Shown here piece after piece: positions 35,720 through 44,557 of a stretch of DNA of 45,654 nucleotides. Position numbers and translations under genes: made by a program. Every line of letters starts with the position of its first letter. The stretch's first letter is position 1. This stretch comes from a virus. The stretch is from IMG/VR virus record IMGVR_UViG_3300037224_000022, positions 1 through 45,654 of that record. The stretch is one strand, 5' to 3'. Below the pieces are notes generated by a model. That model was not told where the DNA came from. It did not search any database and saw nothing but the letters and a program-made list of their open reading frames with translations.

Positions 35720-36266
35720 TTTCCCTCCTGCTAATTTCTCGGCTACTGCCCTCCTGCAATTTCAAGTACGCACCGATAACGCCTTCGATCAACGCCTTCT
35801 TCCTTTCCAATACGGCAATACCGTCCTCTAGCTTTTTAATCTCGGGCTCAAGAGCAGCCTGCGCGTCAACTTCAAACTTCTTGCCCTGGTTTTTGTCAAT
35901 GAACCTTGCTTTGGCTAGTTTCAGTTCGCGCCGCTTCTCGATGAGATCGGCTTCTGCAATCGAAGCATGATAGATCGCATACCCAACGCGTACTGCGAAC
36001 TCACTATGTATCCGGCCTATCTCCTTCGAGCTAACCGAAGTGAAATCAAGACGCAATTCCCTTTCGTCTGCTGTTATTGCGCCTGGAACGACCAGTGACA
36101 ATTGTGCCAGGAACCTTTCGTTCTCGATCGACGGCAGTTCGATTTTCAGTTTCCCTTCCTCGCTGAATACGTGTGACCTCTTCCTTGCAATTTTTCGAGA
36201 AGGGGCAGTTTTCAAACTGGATACTGCGGGTGCTCGTGCAGGCTGGCTTCGGGATTTCTTCCGCAT
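35694..36266 (-). CDS. Unknown coiled-coil protein overlapping the Cas4-like gene
   Basis: 190 residues. The Arg/Lys-rich N-terminus is followed by a beta-rich segment (KLKIELPSIENERFLAQLSLVVPGAI) and a coiled coil (residues 120-170). It overlaps the 3' end of the Cas4-like gene by 221 bases, which is unusually long; the true start may be later but no other ATG is in frame. Possibly a recombination accessory protein, from its neighbours. Confidence 0.55.
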   Translation of the reverse strand: MRKKSRSQPARAPAVSSLKTAPSRKIARKRSHVFSEEGKLKIELPSIENERFLAQLSLVVPGAITADERELRLDFTSVSSKEIGRIHSEFAVRVGYAIYHASIAEADLIEKRRELKLAKARFIDKNQGKKFEVDAQAALEPEIKKLEDGIAVLERKKALIEGVIGAYLKLQEGSSREISRRENERTSRGD

Positions 36267-37008
36267 CGACTGACCTCCTAAGCTCGTTCAATTTCCGTTT
36301 GACTTCACTTCTATACCGCGATACTTCAAAGACATCTTCGTGCAGCGCAGTCGGTGAACCGTTCTGCGTCGGCCCGCCTTTGTTCTCTCCGACTAAGATA
36401 CACTTGTCAACTTTGAGAGATTTCAATTCCTGCCCGCTGAAGGGCTCGACCACGCGACCGATGTTGTTGTTGACCGCGTAGCACACGAGTTGAATTCGAT
36501 GCGTCGGCGTCGCGCCTTCGCGTTGAAATTTCATGAACGCCTGAACGTTCATCCCCTTGAAATCGATGATGTATGGAACATCGTCAATTACAACCAAGCC
36601 GTCAAGCGTTCCAACCAAATCCCCGTTAGGATGATACGTGCGCAGCTCGACACCAATCAGCTTGAGCTTGCCGAGCTGATCGAGCCGGTATAGACAATAC
36701 TGCCACTTGAAGTGCCTGAAGTTCCCATCAATGAAGAACGAATTCATTCGCGGGTCTGGAACAAGCACCTTCTCGTATCCCATTCGCGCAAAATACGCTC
36801 GACGCACGCACTGTCCCAGCATCGACGGCGAGAAGACTTTTTCAATGCGCGGCATCTTGCGAGCATTGAGTAGCGCAGTCATAAATTCCACATCGCCGGG
36901 TTTGTCCATATCTTGCGGCTTCTCAAGAAGTTCCTCGATCAGCGGTACGAGGACGCCACCTTTTGAGCGGCGCGCGTCACGAATTCGGCGTTCAGTCTGC
37001 GTTGTCAT
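36046..37008 (-). CDS. Cas4-like PD-(D/E)XK exonuclease
   Basis: 320 residues. FSPSMLGQCVRRAYFARMGYE contains the first cluster cysteine; GTLDGLVVIDDVPYIIDFKGM has the D...D-F-K nuclease motif; CTSTRSIQFENCPFSKNC supplies three more cysteines, together fitting the Fe-S cluster of Cas4/AddB-type nucleases. Such enzymes resect DNA ends and occur in phages without CRISPR arrays, for recombination or end processing. The C-terminal 40 residues are basic and probably disordered. The start overlaps the PAPS-reductase-like gene by 17 bases. Confidence 0.8.
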   Translation of the reverse strand: MTTQTERRIRDARRSKGGVLVPLIEELLEKPQDMDKPGDVEFMTALLNARKMPRIEKVFSPSMLGQCVRRAYFARMGYEKVLVPDPRMNSFFIDGNFRHFKWQYCLYRLDQLGKLKLIGVELRTYHPNGDLVGTLDGLVVIDDVPYIIDFKGMNVQAFMKFQREGATPTHRIQLVCYAVNNNIGRVVEPFSGQELKSLKVDKCILVGENKGGPTQNGSPTALHEDVFEVSRYRSEVKRKLNELRRSVDAEEIPKPACTSTRSIQFENCPFSKNCKEEVTRIQRGRETENRTAVDRERKVPGTIVTGRSRRNNSRRKGIAS

Positions 37009-37735
37009 TGCAATCAGGGCCGCACGATATATTTTCAGTTATTTCTTCATCTATTTCGTCATACGGAATTTCATCAATGAAAATTCGTTCTCCATGCAAG
37101 CGCGTAAGACGAACTCCTAATTTCCGAGATTGAAAAGAGCGGCGTTCAAACGTTTCTGGAAAAAGCTTTCGTACTTTTTTCCAATACGCAATGCTAGTCG
37201 CCTTCACGCACCCAATACAGTTGTTATTCCGAAACCCAAAACCGTACATAGCCGGAAGTTCAATCCCGACGTTTGCCACCAAATCCAAACACATTTGTTT
37301 TGTGTAACCCTCATCGCGCAATACCCAGTCCAAACGAAGTTCAGGGTTATTGGCGTCAAGGCGGTCAATGCGTTTTATCTCATCTGCGGTCATTCCAAAC
37401 ACATGAATGTCGCTAGGGAGTTGATATTGAAATCTAGGAATTTTTTTCATTTCAGTAGTGCATCTTGCGCCAGATATACCAGCCATATATCGCGTTCGTT
37501 CAAAAACGTCATCGATTGAAACGTATTTTGACGAGCTTATTATTTCAACGTCTTTGTGAAGCCACTTTTCAACCGACTTCAAAAAAGTTTTATTCGATGG
37601 ATGCTCGCTAGAAAGTACGTTGCAATAAACGAGACGTACACGGTCAACGTCATATTTTTTTAGTGCCAAGTACGAAGCAGTCGCAGAAGCGGCACCGCAC
37701 GAAAACCAAACAACAACCCGGCGTTGCTTGCGCAA
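36992..37735 (-). CDS. PP-loop/PAPS reductase-family protein
   Basis: 247 residues. VVVWFSCGAASATASYLAL is a PP-loop-type nucleotide site near the N-terminus. ARCTTEMKKIPR provides a reductase-like cysteine, and NNCIGCVK plus CGPDC supply further cysteines. Family members activate sulfate or transfer sulfur, and DndC is a relative that acts in DNA phosphorothioation. Phage copies are common but mostly unexplained. The substrate cannot be deduced. Its start is 2 bases after the next upstream gene ends. Confidence 0.75.
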   Translation of the reverse strand: MRKQRRVVVWFSCGAASATASYLALKKYDVDRVRLVYCNVLSSEHPSNKTFLKSVEKWLHKDVEIISSSKYVSIDDVFERTRYMAGISGARCTTEMKKIPRFQYQLPSDIHVFGMTADEIKRIDRLDANNPELRLDWVLRDEGYTKQMCLDLVANVGIELPAMYGFGFRNNNCIGCVKATSIAYWKKVRKLFPETFERRSFQSRKLGVRLTRLHGERIFIDEIPYDEIDEEITENISCGPDCNDNAD

Positions 37736-37736
37736 G

Positions 37737-38078
37737 TTATTTCCCTTCCTCGATCATTGCCTGTATCGCCAGAAAGTCTTCCTGCCGAATTGCGATCAGT
37801 TTCAATCCCTGAATGTTGACCATCATCGCAGGTAGCATCCCTGGCGGTGTTGAAAACGCTTCACGCGTGATCTTCTCGAATTCGTCCTTGTTGATCGAGT
37901 ACGACCCGCTGTTTGTGATCCGCGTTTCCACCAGAAACCCGCAAAGCGTGTTGTCACGCCTGTTGAACCAGTGACGGCCCGAGTTTACTTGTTTCGATCC
38001 ACCAGGAAGCTTGCCAACCCGCTCCTCTTCGCGGCGAGCCTTCCGCTGTTTGTTAGCTTGTTTCCAAGGGGTGTCCAT
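37737..38078 (-). CDS. Putative resolvase-like restriction-fold nuclease
   Basis: 113 residues. Pattern GGSKQVNSGRHWFNRRDNTLCGFLVETRITNSGSYSINKDEFEKITREAF...MMVNIQGLKLIAIRQEDF resembles small archaeal-type Holliday resolvase/PD-(D/E)XK proteins of phages, but the lysine expected after the glutamate is arginine (ETR). It could be inactive or use a different residue. It sits next to the recombination genes. Confidence 0.5.
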   Translation of the reverse strand: MDTPWKQANKQRKARREEERVGKLPGGSKQVNSGRHWFNRRDNTLCGFLVETRITNSGSYSINKDEFEKITREAFSTPPGMLPAMMVNIQGLKLIAIRQEDFLAIQAMIEEGK

Positions 38079-38352
38079 TGTCTACCTCCACCACTGAAAT
38101 TTCTTTGATCGCCATCGCAAAATTCTCAGCTATTTCAACTTGATTAAACCCCGAAAGAGATGCCCCGAACTCAGCGTCAAGGATTTCCTCTATCAGCGAA
38201 CCAAAGTCTTCTTCAGCGCATTCTTTCATCATTTCAATAAGCGCTTCCCAATCGTTTTTTCCTTCAGCTTTCAATTCCAAAAAGTATTCTTCGTCAAACC
38301 ACATTGAAGACAAAACCTTTTCTTTTTCAATTTTTATCTTAATTGTCAACAT
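38053..38352 (-). CDS. Unknown acidic protein
   Basis: 99 residues, acidic with a helical centre (DWEALIEMMKECAEEDFGSLIEEILDAEFGASLSGF). Overlaps the next gene by 26 bases. No family was recognised. Confidence 0.55.
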   Translation of the reverse strand: MLTIKIKIEKEKVLSSMWFDEEYFLELKAEGKNDWEALIEMMKECAEEDFGSLIEEILDAEFGASLSGFNQVEIAENFAMAIKEISVVEVDNGHPLETS

Positions 38353-38539
38353 TCTTTTTTCTCCGTTTCGTCCATGCGGCGAACCGATTCACTGACTCAA
38401 CACAACATCTACCAATGTCAGCGCGGACTGAGTAGTTGCAGGCGTCCGTCATCTTTCCGTTCCTGACCGGCGAAAGGTAAATCTTGGCAACGATTTCAGC
38501 AGGCTTCCCGCATACATCGCACGTTCTAAGTCGTGCCAT
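38339..38539 (-). CDS. Cys-rich zinc-binding-type protein
   Basis: 66 residues from ATG 38539 (AGGAGG 4 bases upstream; an adjacent ATG at 38542 overlaps the RecA stop). TCDVCGKPAEIVAKIYLSPVRNG...CNYSVRADIGRCCVE forms a likely zinc site. The C-terminus is basic (WTKRRKKNVDN). Directly downstream of recA. Confidence 0.6.
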   Translation of the reverse strand: MARLRTCDVCGKPAEIVAKIYLSPVRNGKMTDACNYSVRADIGRCCVESVNRFAAWTKRRKKNVDN

Positions 38540-40353
38540 CATGCCTCCTCGATTGAAATTGTCAGTTCTTTGGTTTTCTCGCCAATGAGCCATTCCAACT
38601 CTTCGCGCATGTCGTCATTGTCAATGAGAAGTTTCTTGAACCTTGATTCGGTTCCCGACCACGGCTGCTTCTCTGAGTCAATGTAAGTGAAGGTGTTTCC
38701 GCTGCGCGTGATTGCACCGTCTTGGAGCCCCAAGTTGATGATTTCAACTTCATGATCGATACAGCCGTTCTCGGTATCAAAGAGAAACATGCCAGCCATT
38801 TCCGGTCGAGCTGTCTTTTGCTTTTCAGCTCGCACCATAACCCACTGGCCTACTGGTACGTCCGTAGCGACGAGCTTTCCCTTCTTGGCAACCTGCTTTG
38901 ACCGCTTCTCCTTCTTCTCGCGCTTCAGTTCCAACCGAATAGATGCGTAGAATTTCAACGCTCGACCACCAGGAGTCGTAATGCCGCCATAACCACTGAT
39001 TTTGTCAATGACTTGATTCGTCCAGATGAAAAGCGTCTCATCATTAACCGTGGTGACTCGACGCAATGCGCGGCTCATCATCCGGGCTCGACCCGCTGTG
39101 CGATCCTCACCTTCCTCCGGGTCTTTGTTCAGTTCTTCGTTCGGCAGAAGCGACGCCACCGAATCAATTGTCACAATATCGGCACCTTCCGGGCCAGCGA
39201 GAAGCATCAGAAGTTTGATCGTCTCTTCCGCCGTGCTCGGCCGGTGAATCAGCAACTCGTCTATGTCGCCGCCAAGCTTCTTGAACCACTTGGAATCAAA
39301 GATGCCCTCGCTATCGATGAGCGCGCATAGCTCGCCCCGCTGCTGAGCCAACACCATTGTCATGTACGCAAGAAACGATTTGCCGCTTGAATTGTGAGAG
39401 CAAAGGCCATCGGCAAAAAAGGTTTTGGTGCTTGTACCAAAAACGCAAACTTCTTGTTCCCCAACATACCGCACTTTTTTCACTGTTGCATAAACGTCTC
39501 GACCGTCAGTATACCCGTTCTGCCCATGTGTGGTGAATGCCTTACCAACCCAAAACTTGTTGTCAAACCTTTTTGGTTTCACTTGACCCAAAAAACGCAT
39601 GACTTCAGGAACACCACCGCAAACATAAACGCCATGACAGCCAGTACCATTTCCGTTTGCTGACCTGTGATGAACTTGAAAACCAAGTTTTTTCATTAAT
39701 TCAAGTGCGTAATCCAACACAACGCCCTCGTTTTGAGAAAAGCCAAACCGGCCGCCACTAAGCCAACCTTCACCATCAACTAACCCCGCCAAGTATGTTG
39801 CCGCTTCCGCATTTTCAGGCTTGTCCCAGCGATCCCCCAACCAAAGTATTTTGTCACCAACTGAAAGATTGCGCGACGTTATCCACATCGGCGATTTATA
39901 TGTTTTGTTCAAGGTCAACCACCCGTGACTTGCGCTAGCCACAGTTTTTGTTCCCTTGTCCGTTGTAATTTCAAAACACGGCAATACCCGCCGATTGTTG
40001 CGCCCCATTGTTGACAATTGAAGTTTACGCTTTTTTCCTCGTCCACCTGGCCCAAATTCGTCAAACCCGACCAACTCATTACCGCATTTCAGTTCTTCTG
40101 CTGGCAACCATTCCAGGTCAGACGTAAGGATCGCCGTATCAGGCGAAACACAGTAATCGCCAAAGATTTCAACATGACGACCGCGAGGAAACCCGCCGCC
40201 CGTAATTCGTTCTACTGTGAGACTTCCGCACGGCACGCGCTTGACCTCGTATTTGTCATCGCTGGCGAACCCGAGCACTGGGGCTTTCATTGCCGTGTTG
40301 ATAGCGCTGGCTAAAGCGGCGGCAGGTGAAGCAGTCCTTCCTTTGCGCGCCAT
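38539..40353 (-). CDS. recA: RecA-family recombinase with an intein in Walker A
   Basis: 604 residues before splicing, about 350 after removing the 254-residue intein. The N-extein ends HVEIFGDY and the C-extein begins SSGKSFLAY, so the joined P-loop reads GDYSSGKS. Further RecA features: ADIVTIDSVASLLPNEEL (Walker B region), TLFIWTNQVIDKISGYGGITTPGGRALKFYASIRLEL (L2 region with the usual GGxALKFYAS motif), and a C-terminal domain. RecA pairs homologous DNA during recombination-dependent replication and repair. I start at ATG 40353, which overlaps the previous stop (TAATG); an upstream ATG at 40413 is unlikely. The protein can work only after splicing. Confidence 0.92.
   Translation of the reverse strand: MARKGRTASPAAALASAINTAMKAPVLGFASDDKYEVKRVPCGSLTVERITGGGFPRGRHVEIFGDYCVSPDTAILTSDLEWLPAEELKCGNELVGFDEFGPGGRGKKRKLQLSTMGRNNRRVLPCFEITTDKGTKTVASASHGWLTLNKTYKSPMWITSRNLSVGDKILWLGDRWDKPENAEAATYLAGLVDGEGWLSGGRFGFSQNEGVVLDYALELMKKLGFQVHHRSANGNGTGCHGVYVCGGVPEVMRFLGQVKPKRFDNKFWVGKAFTTHGQNGYTDGRDVYATVKKVRYVGEQEVCVFGTSTKTFFADGLCSHNSSGKSFLAYMTMVLAQQRGELCALIDSEGIFDSKWFKKLGGDIDELLIHRPSTAEETIKLLMLLAGPEGADIVTIDSVASLLPNEELNKDPEEGEDRTAGRARMMSRALRRVTTVNDETLFIWTNQVIDKISGYGGITTPGGRALKFYASIRLELKREKKEKRSKQVAKKGKLVATDVPVGQWVMVRAEKQKTARPEMAGMFLFDTENGCIDHEVEIINLGLQDGAITRSGNTFTYIDSEKQPWSGTESRFKKLLIDNDDMREELEWLIGEKTKELTISIEEA
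39391..40152 (-). mobile_element. RecA intein with LAGLIDADG homing endonuclease motif
   Basis: 254 residues. Block A begins CVSPDTAILT. A block-B-like TKTVASASHGWLTL follows. The C-terminal blocks read EVCVFGTSTKTFFADGLCSHN before the +1 Ser of the extein. YLAGLVDGEGWLSGG is a LAGLIDADG-type motif; only one clear copy was seen and the domain is short, so the endonuclease may be reduced. Insertion between Tyr and Ser-Ser-Gly-Lys-Ser in the P-loop keeps RecA inactive until excision. Confidence 0.95.
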
Positions 40354-40565
40354 TAAGGGTACGCTACTTTCATGAGCACTTCGAACCGAATCGCCTTTCC
40401 AACATGCGGGCACCCAACGTGCGTTTCAAAACTCACGCACCCTGCGCCGTCACGCCTTATAAGTGGTTGTTCATCTGATTCGATCAAAAGTTGGTCATGA
40501 ACAGCCTTTGACGCAGCAGAAACCAACCGCTTTGTCAACTGACCCTCTGGTGAATTAGCGTCCAC
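40353..40565 (-). CDS. Unknown 70-residue protein
   Basis: Stop TAA overlaps the RecA start (TAATG), so the two are translationally coupled. The product has two cysteines and a basic centre (PLIRRDGAGCVSFETHVGCPHVGKAIRFEV). Function unknown. Confidence 0.6.
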   Translation of the reverse strand: MDANSPEGQLTKRLVSAASKAVHDQLLIESDEQPLIRRDGAGCVSFETHVGCPHVGKAIRFEVLMKVAYP

Positions 40566-40833
40566 GGTTAACCCTCCTTGACATTTTTGCTACCTTGTTC
40601 TTGGCCCGACGTTTCTTCTTCATTTTCAACGCATGAACCCGCGCACCCGGCTTCTCTTTCGTGACAACCAACATTCCGCTCTTACGCTTTTTGCTGATCT
40701 TCGTAACAAGTTCGGACTCACGTATTTTGTGAAGCTGATCCTTGAGTGACAACTTCTCCGCGATCTGGCCAGGAATTAAAAGGCCCGATGCGCGTTTAGC
40801 CCACTTTGGTTTGTCTTTGTTTTCAAGCGGCAT
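40555..40833 (-). CDS. Unknown basic protein
   Basis: 92 residues from ATG 40833 (ATG 40842 is also possible). Lys/Arg-rich with KISKKRKSGMLVV and a C-terminal KMKKKRRAKNKVAKMSRRVNRGR tail. Overlaps the preceding gene by 11 bases. Probably binds nucleic acid. Confidence 0.5.
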   Translation of the reverse strand: MPLENKDKPKWAKRASGLLIPGQIAEKLSLKDQLHKIRESELVTKISKKRKSGMLVVTKEKPGARVHALKMKKKRRAKNKVAKMSRRVNRGR

Positions 40834-41263
40834 TGTCGTCATCCCACAATTTCTTCGGCGGGTCGTTCCTCGGTTTCCACTCCGGACTTTCCGCCGCACG
40901 TTCAACAGACGGGTCGGGCGGTATCTCGGTCACTGAGTCATCGCTATACGCAACGGCATACTTGCCACTCGTATAAACAGGATCGCAAACCAAAAGCCGA
41001 CCATGCGGGCAAGTAATTATTTCGCGGTGCCCATCCTTCTTTGGCAATCTGAATGTCAACTCAGCTTCATCTTGGCTAACAGTGATATGTTCAAGAACCA
41101 ACCCCGGCAGCCCTTCTGCTACAGCAAATTGCAAATCCGCTCCCACATACAATTCGCCATCACCCTCAAAAAAGATCGTGAAGCCATCTTTTTTGCCGTT
41201 CTTCCTTTTCACTTTTGTCGCAACAACATGCCGACCGATGAAATACTCAGGCTTTGCTTGCAT
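40823..41263 (-). CDS. Unknown 146-residue protein
   Basis: An N-terminal beta-rich domain (YFIGRHVVATKVKRKNGKKDGFTIFFEGDGELYVGAD...) is followed by a disordered acidic/Pro-rich tail. Overlaps the DNA polymerase gene by 17 bases, so it is translated with it. No family was recognised. Confidence 0.55.
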   Translation of the reverse strand: MQAKPEYFIGRHVVATKVKRKNGKKDGFTIFFEGDGELYVGADLQFAVAEGLPGLVLEHITVSQDEAELTFRLPKKDGHREIITCPHGRLLVCDPVYTSGKYAVAYSDDSVTEIPPDPSVERAAESPEWKPRNDPPKKLWDDDNAA

Positions 41264-44200
41264 TTTGACTTCTTGCCCTCCGCTTTCTTTTGTGGAGAAG
41301 ATTAAAAGCCTTCACATAATTTTCATCTTCAATTCCCCAACACTGAGGTTCCTCTTGCATCGTTCCAGTGACATCGAAGAACCGGAAACCTAGCGGCCCA
41401 TCGAGGTTGAATGGATTGCGTATTGAACCATCAAAGCAAAAGACAGCGCCACGGCACTTCTCTGCCATGAATTTCAAGTATGCGTATTCCTCCGTTTTGG
41501 CTTCGTCTACGATCAACTCGAATGGAAGACCGTTTTCATCTACCACCAGGAGAAGCCAACTCTTACCTCTTCCCATTGCCGATGCTTTCTTCTTTAGAAT
41601 GTCACCGGCAGGAAGATTCGGAACCCAAAACAATTTTGAGACACTGGCTCCTCGTGGCGTCAATGGCACTTTACGTTCGAGCCCCAAATGCTTCCATCCC
41701 CTTGAACTCTCCCGCCGACCGGCATGCTTCGGTTTCATCGTTTTCAAGTCCATTGCCTTCGGATGATTGAGGAGGAAGCCAAGAACATGCAACGTCTCTT
41801 CATCACTATCCGTAGGCTTGATGCCAAAGCTCCTGAATGCCCCTACAGCAGCCAAAGCTTCCACTGAGGGTTGTTTTACCGCCGCCTTCGGCAAACGCTC
41901 TCTGAAGTCTTCCAGTGAGCTATACGGCTGCTTTGCTAGAATCGCACGCAACGCAACCGGGCCGATTCCCCTGACACGCGCCAAACCGACGAAAATTTCA
42001 GTGGATTTCGGGCCTCGTGTGAATCCTGCGGCAGAAAGGTTGACATCGGGAGGAAGCAGTTTGAATCCCTCGTCCTTCGCCGCTGCAATGTAACGATGCT
42101 TTTCTGGATAGACATCAAGTAACGAAACGAAGAACTCTTGCGGGTGATGACATTTCAAGTAAGCTGACTTGACAGCGAGCCGACCATACGACGTTGCGTG
42201 AGCCCTTGCGAAGCCGTAGCCTTGAAACGAATTCATCAATTCCCAAACCTCGTCAGCCTCTCCCTGAGAAACCTTTTTCAACGCCTTCTTCATGAAGATC
42301 GGTTTGAATTTGCCAAAGGCTTCTTTCGCTCCCCTACCGACTCCCTTAGCAAGCTTGATCGCGTCAAGCAACTGCTGAGCTTCGTCGTGGTCGAGCCCGA
42401 CTTCGTACCCAAGTTCAAGAATCTGTTCTTGAAAAATCGGGATACCGTAAGTCTCTTCCAGCACGTCTTTGACAACCTTCGACGTGTAATCAACCTCTTC
42501 GATCCCTTTGCGCCGCCGATTGTAGATGGTGTGATAACCAGGACGAGTCAACGACGGGCGGTAAATCGCAACCGACGCAATCACGTCTGACTCTTTTTCA
42601 ACCTCTACTTCGATGCAACCCTGCCGGTTCGTGCTCCCCTGCAAAGTGAAAACGCCTTCGGTTCGTCCGCTGCGAAGCATCTTGAACGTCTCAGGGTCGT
42701 CAGTCGGTATCTGCCGAAGGTCAAGCGGGTTTTTGCCGAGTGAACTCAGGCATCGTGAAATTACGCTCAGATTCTTGAGCCGCAGGAAATCGCCCTTGTT
42801 GAACCCGAACTTCTCGATGTTCTTGTAATCGAACTGGGTGACAAGTTTTCCCGACGACGCAATGAGATACATCGGTACCCAATCCTTCAACGGACGTTCA
42901 GCGGTTCCGAAGACCCAGCCGCATGCGTGCTGGCCCACGCTCTTCAGATTGTCAAAGACTTCAGAAGCCAGCTCGTAAATTTCAGGATAAGTGTCTTTGA
43001 GCGCTGTGTAAACGTCTTCCTCTTCATCGACCATGCCCGAGTCGATCATCTGCGGAAGCAAGTTGGCGATCTCATCCTGAATCTCTTTTGAAATTCCGAG
43101 GCTTTCTGCAACCAGACGGAACGAAGAGCGGTTGGCCAGCGTTTGATAGTTGCCTATCATCGCAACCTGCCCCTCGCCTTCCAGCTCGACCATTCTCTCC
43201 AAGACGATTTTCATGAAGTCGTCATAGCGGTCGTGCTCAATGTCAATATCAATGTCCGGCAGCTTCTTTCGCTGCGGGTTATAGAATCGCTCGAATGTCA
43301 GTTTGTCGGCAATCGGATCAACATCGTGAATGCTAAGACAGTAACAAACAAGGGAGCTGGATGCCGACCCTCTTGTGTTTGTCAAGATGCCTTGCTTCGC
43401 AGCCGTCCTGATGAAATAAGACATGAGCAGCAGGTAGTGGGCAAAGTCGCCCATCGCGCTCAGCTCGTGCTCAAACCGTTCCTTGGCGATCTTGCCATGC
43501 TTCCGACTAATCCCCTTGAGCCGCGAACTACTGAGATTGCGAATTTTTTCAATCGGGTTATCGTAGCCCGAGAACGGAATTGAATATGAAAATGAGTCCA
43601 AAGCACTCAGCCGAACGTTTGACTCCTTGACAATTTCCATGATATTGTCACAAGCCCCGCTAAGCCCGTCAGTCCGTTCTTCCAGTTCTTCCATTGACTG
43701 TAAATGCGCAGTCCAGTAGCAATAATCTCTGACAAACCCCGATATTTGGTGCTCGTCTGACTGAACGCGGTGCGTATCTTCCTTCGCCCAATTTTTCATC
43801 TTTGAACTGAGCATTGAAATATGGGCTTTGCGTTGCGAGACAGTCTGATAGTGCGAATCGTTTGTCAACACAACCGGCGTCCTAGTGATTGCGGCCAACC
43901 TCAGCAAACGTTCGCGTACTCGATCCTCAGCCTCGCACATACCCTCGTAGGCCACGAACCCTTTGTCCATAAACGAAGGATGACCGTGGTTCTGAATTTC
44001 AATGTAGAAATTCGGGAAAATCGTTTTCATGCTATCGATGTAGCAAGAGGCGGCATAAAGATCGGGCTTCATGCCGATCAAGAGCTGCGCCAATTCGCCA
44101 CCAAGGCAACCAGTCATGAAGACATTGTGATGAAGAGGTTGCGGCGCTCGCTCGATCATCGCATTTAATGAAATTCGCGGCCGGTAGTAGAAATTCTCCG

Positions 44201-44555
44201 GCTGCATTGAAAACGTTGACCAAGCAACAAGATTCTTGTAACCCTCGGCGCTCAGCGCAAGAACGGTCAGGTGCCGAGCCGACTTGCGTACTTCCTTATC
44301 TCTGACGCCTAAAATTTCATCAGAAACAGTATAGAACTCTTCCCCCAAAATCGGTTTAATGCGCGCTTCCCGACATGCTCTGTAAAAAGGAGGAACGCTA
44401 CCCATGTGGCCGTGCTCTGTAAGCGCAGCCGCGCCCCATCCCAATTCGACGGCGCGTGCAACCACATTCTTTGGCGACCCAAACCCGTCAAGGAGGCTAA
44501 AGGTACTGTGGACATGCAAGTCGCACGCTTTTTTTACACGCGCCGTCTTTCGCAT
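41247..44555 (-). CDS. dnaE: DNA polymerase III alpha subunit, DnaE-type
   Basis: 1,102 residues. Residues 10-80 are a PHP domain (CDLHVHSTFSLLDGFGSP, TEHGHMGSVPPFY). The polymerase core includes GSASSSLVCYCLSIHDVDPI and the catalytic triad region KKLPDIDIDIEHDRYDDFM, where the PDxDxD motif is complete. FQGYGFARAHATSYGRLA lies in the fingers, and RVRGIGPVALRAILAKQPYSSLEDF is a helix-hairpin-helix segment before the C-terminal domain. Phages that carry a C-family replicase use it as their own replicative polymerase; this one is close in length to bacterial DnaE, with a somewhat short C-terminus. Proofreading activity in the PHP domain cannot be predicted. Confidence 0.93.
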   Translation of the reverse strand: MRKTARVKKACDLHVHSTFSLLDGFGSPKNVVARAVELGWGAAALTEHGHMGSVPPFYRACREARIKPILGEEFYTVSDEILGVRDKEVRKSARHLTVLALSAEGYKNLVAWSTFSMQPENFYYRPRISLNAMIERAPQPLHHNVFMTGCLGGELAQLLIGMKPDLYAASCYIDSMKTIFPNFYIEIQNHGHPSFMDKGFVAYEGMCEAEDRVRERLLRLAAITRTPVVLTNDSHYQTVSQRKAHISMLSSKMKNWAKEDTHRVQSDEHQISGFVRDYCYWTAHLQSMEELEERTDGLSGACDNIMEIVKESNVRLSALDSFSYSIPFSGYDNPIEKIRNLSSSRLKGISRKHGKIAKERFEHELSAMGDFAHYLLLMSYFIRTAAKQGILTNTRGSASSSLVCYCLSIHDVDPIADKLTFERFYNPQRKKLPDIDIDIEHDRYDDFMKIVLERMVELEGEGQVAMIGNYQTLANRSSFRLVAESLGISKEIQDEIANLLPQMIDSGMVDEEEDVYTALKDTYPEIYELASEVFDNLKSVGQHACGWVFGTAERPLKDWVPMYLIASSGKLVTQFDYKNIEKFGFNKGDFLRLKNLSVISRCLSSLGKNPLDLRQIPTDDPETFKMLRSGRTEGVFTLQGSTNRQGCIEVEVEKESDVIASVAIYRPSLTRPGYHTIYNRRRKGIEEVDYTSKVVKDVLEETYGIPIFQEQILELGYEVGLDHDEAQQLLDAIKLAKGVGRGAKEAFGKFKPIFMKKALKKVSQGEADEVWELMNSFQGYGFARAHATSYGRLAVKSAYLKCHHPQEFFVSLLDVYPEKHRYIAAAKDEGFKLLPPDVNLSAAGFTRGPKSTEIFVGLARVRGIGPVALRAILAKQPYSSLEDFRERLPKAAVKQPSVEALAAVGAFRSFGIKPTDSDEETLHVLGFLLNHPKAMDLKTMKPKHAGRRESSRGWKHLGLERKVPLTPRGASVSKLFWVPNLPAGDILKKKASAMGRGKSWLLLVVDENGLPFELIVDEAKTEEYAYLKFMAEKCRGAVFCFDGSIRNPFNLDGPLGFRFFDVTGTMQEEPQCWGIEDENYVKAFNLLHKRKRRARSQNASKA

Positions 44556-44557
44556 TG

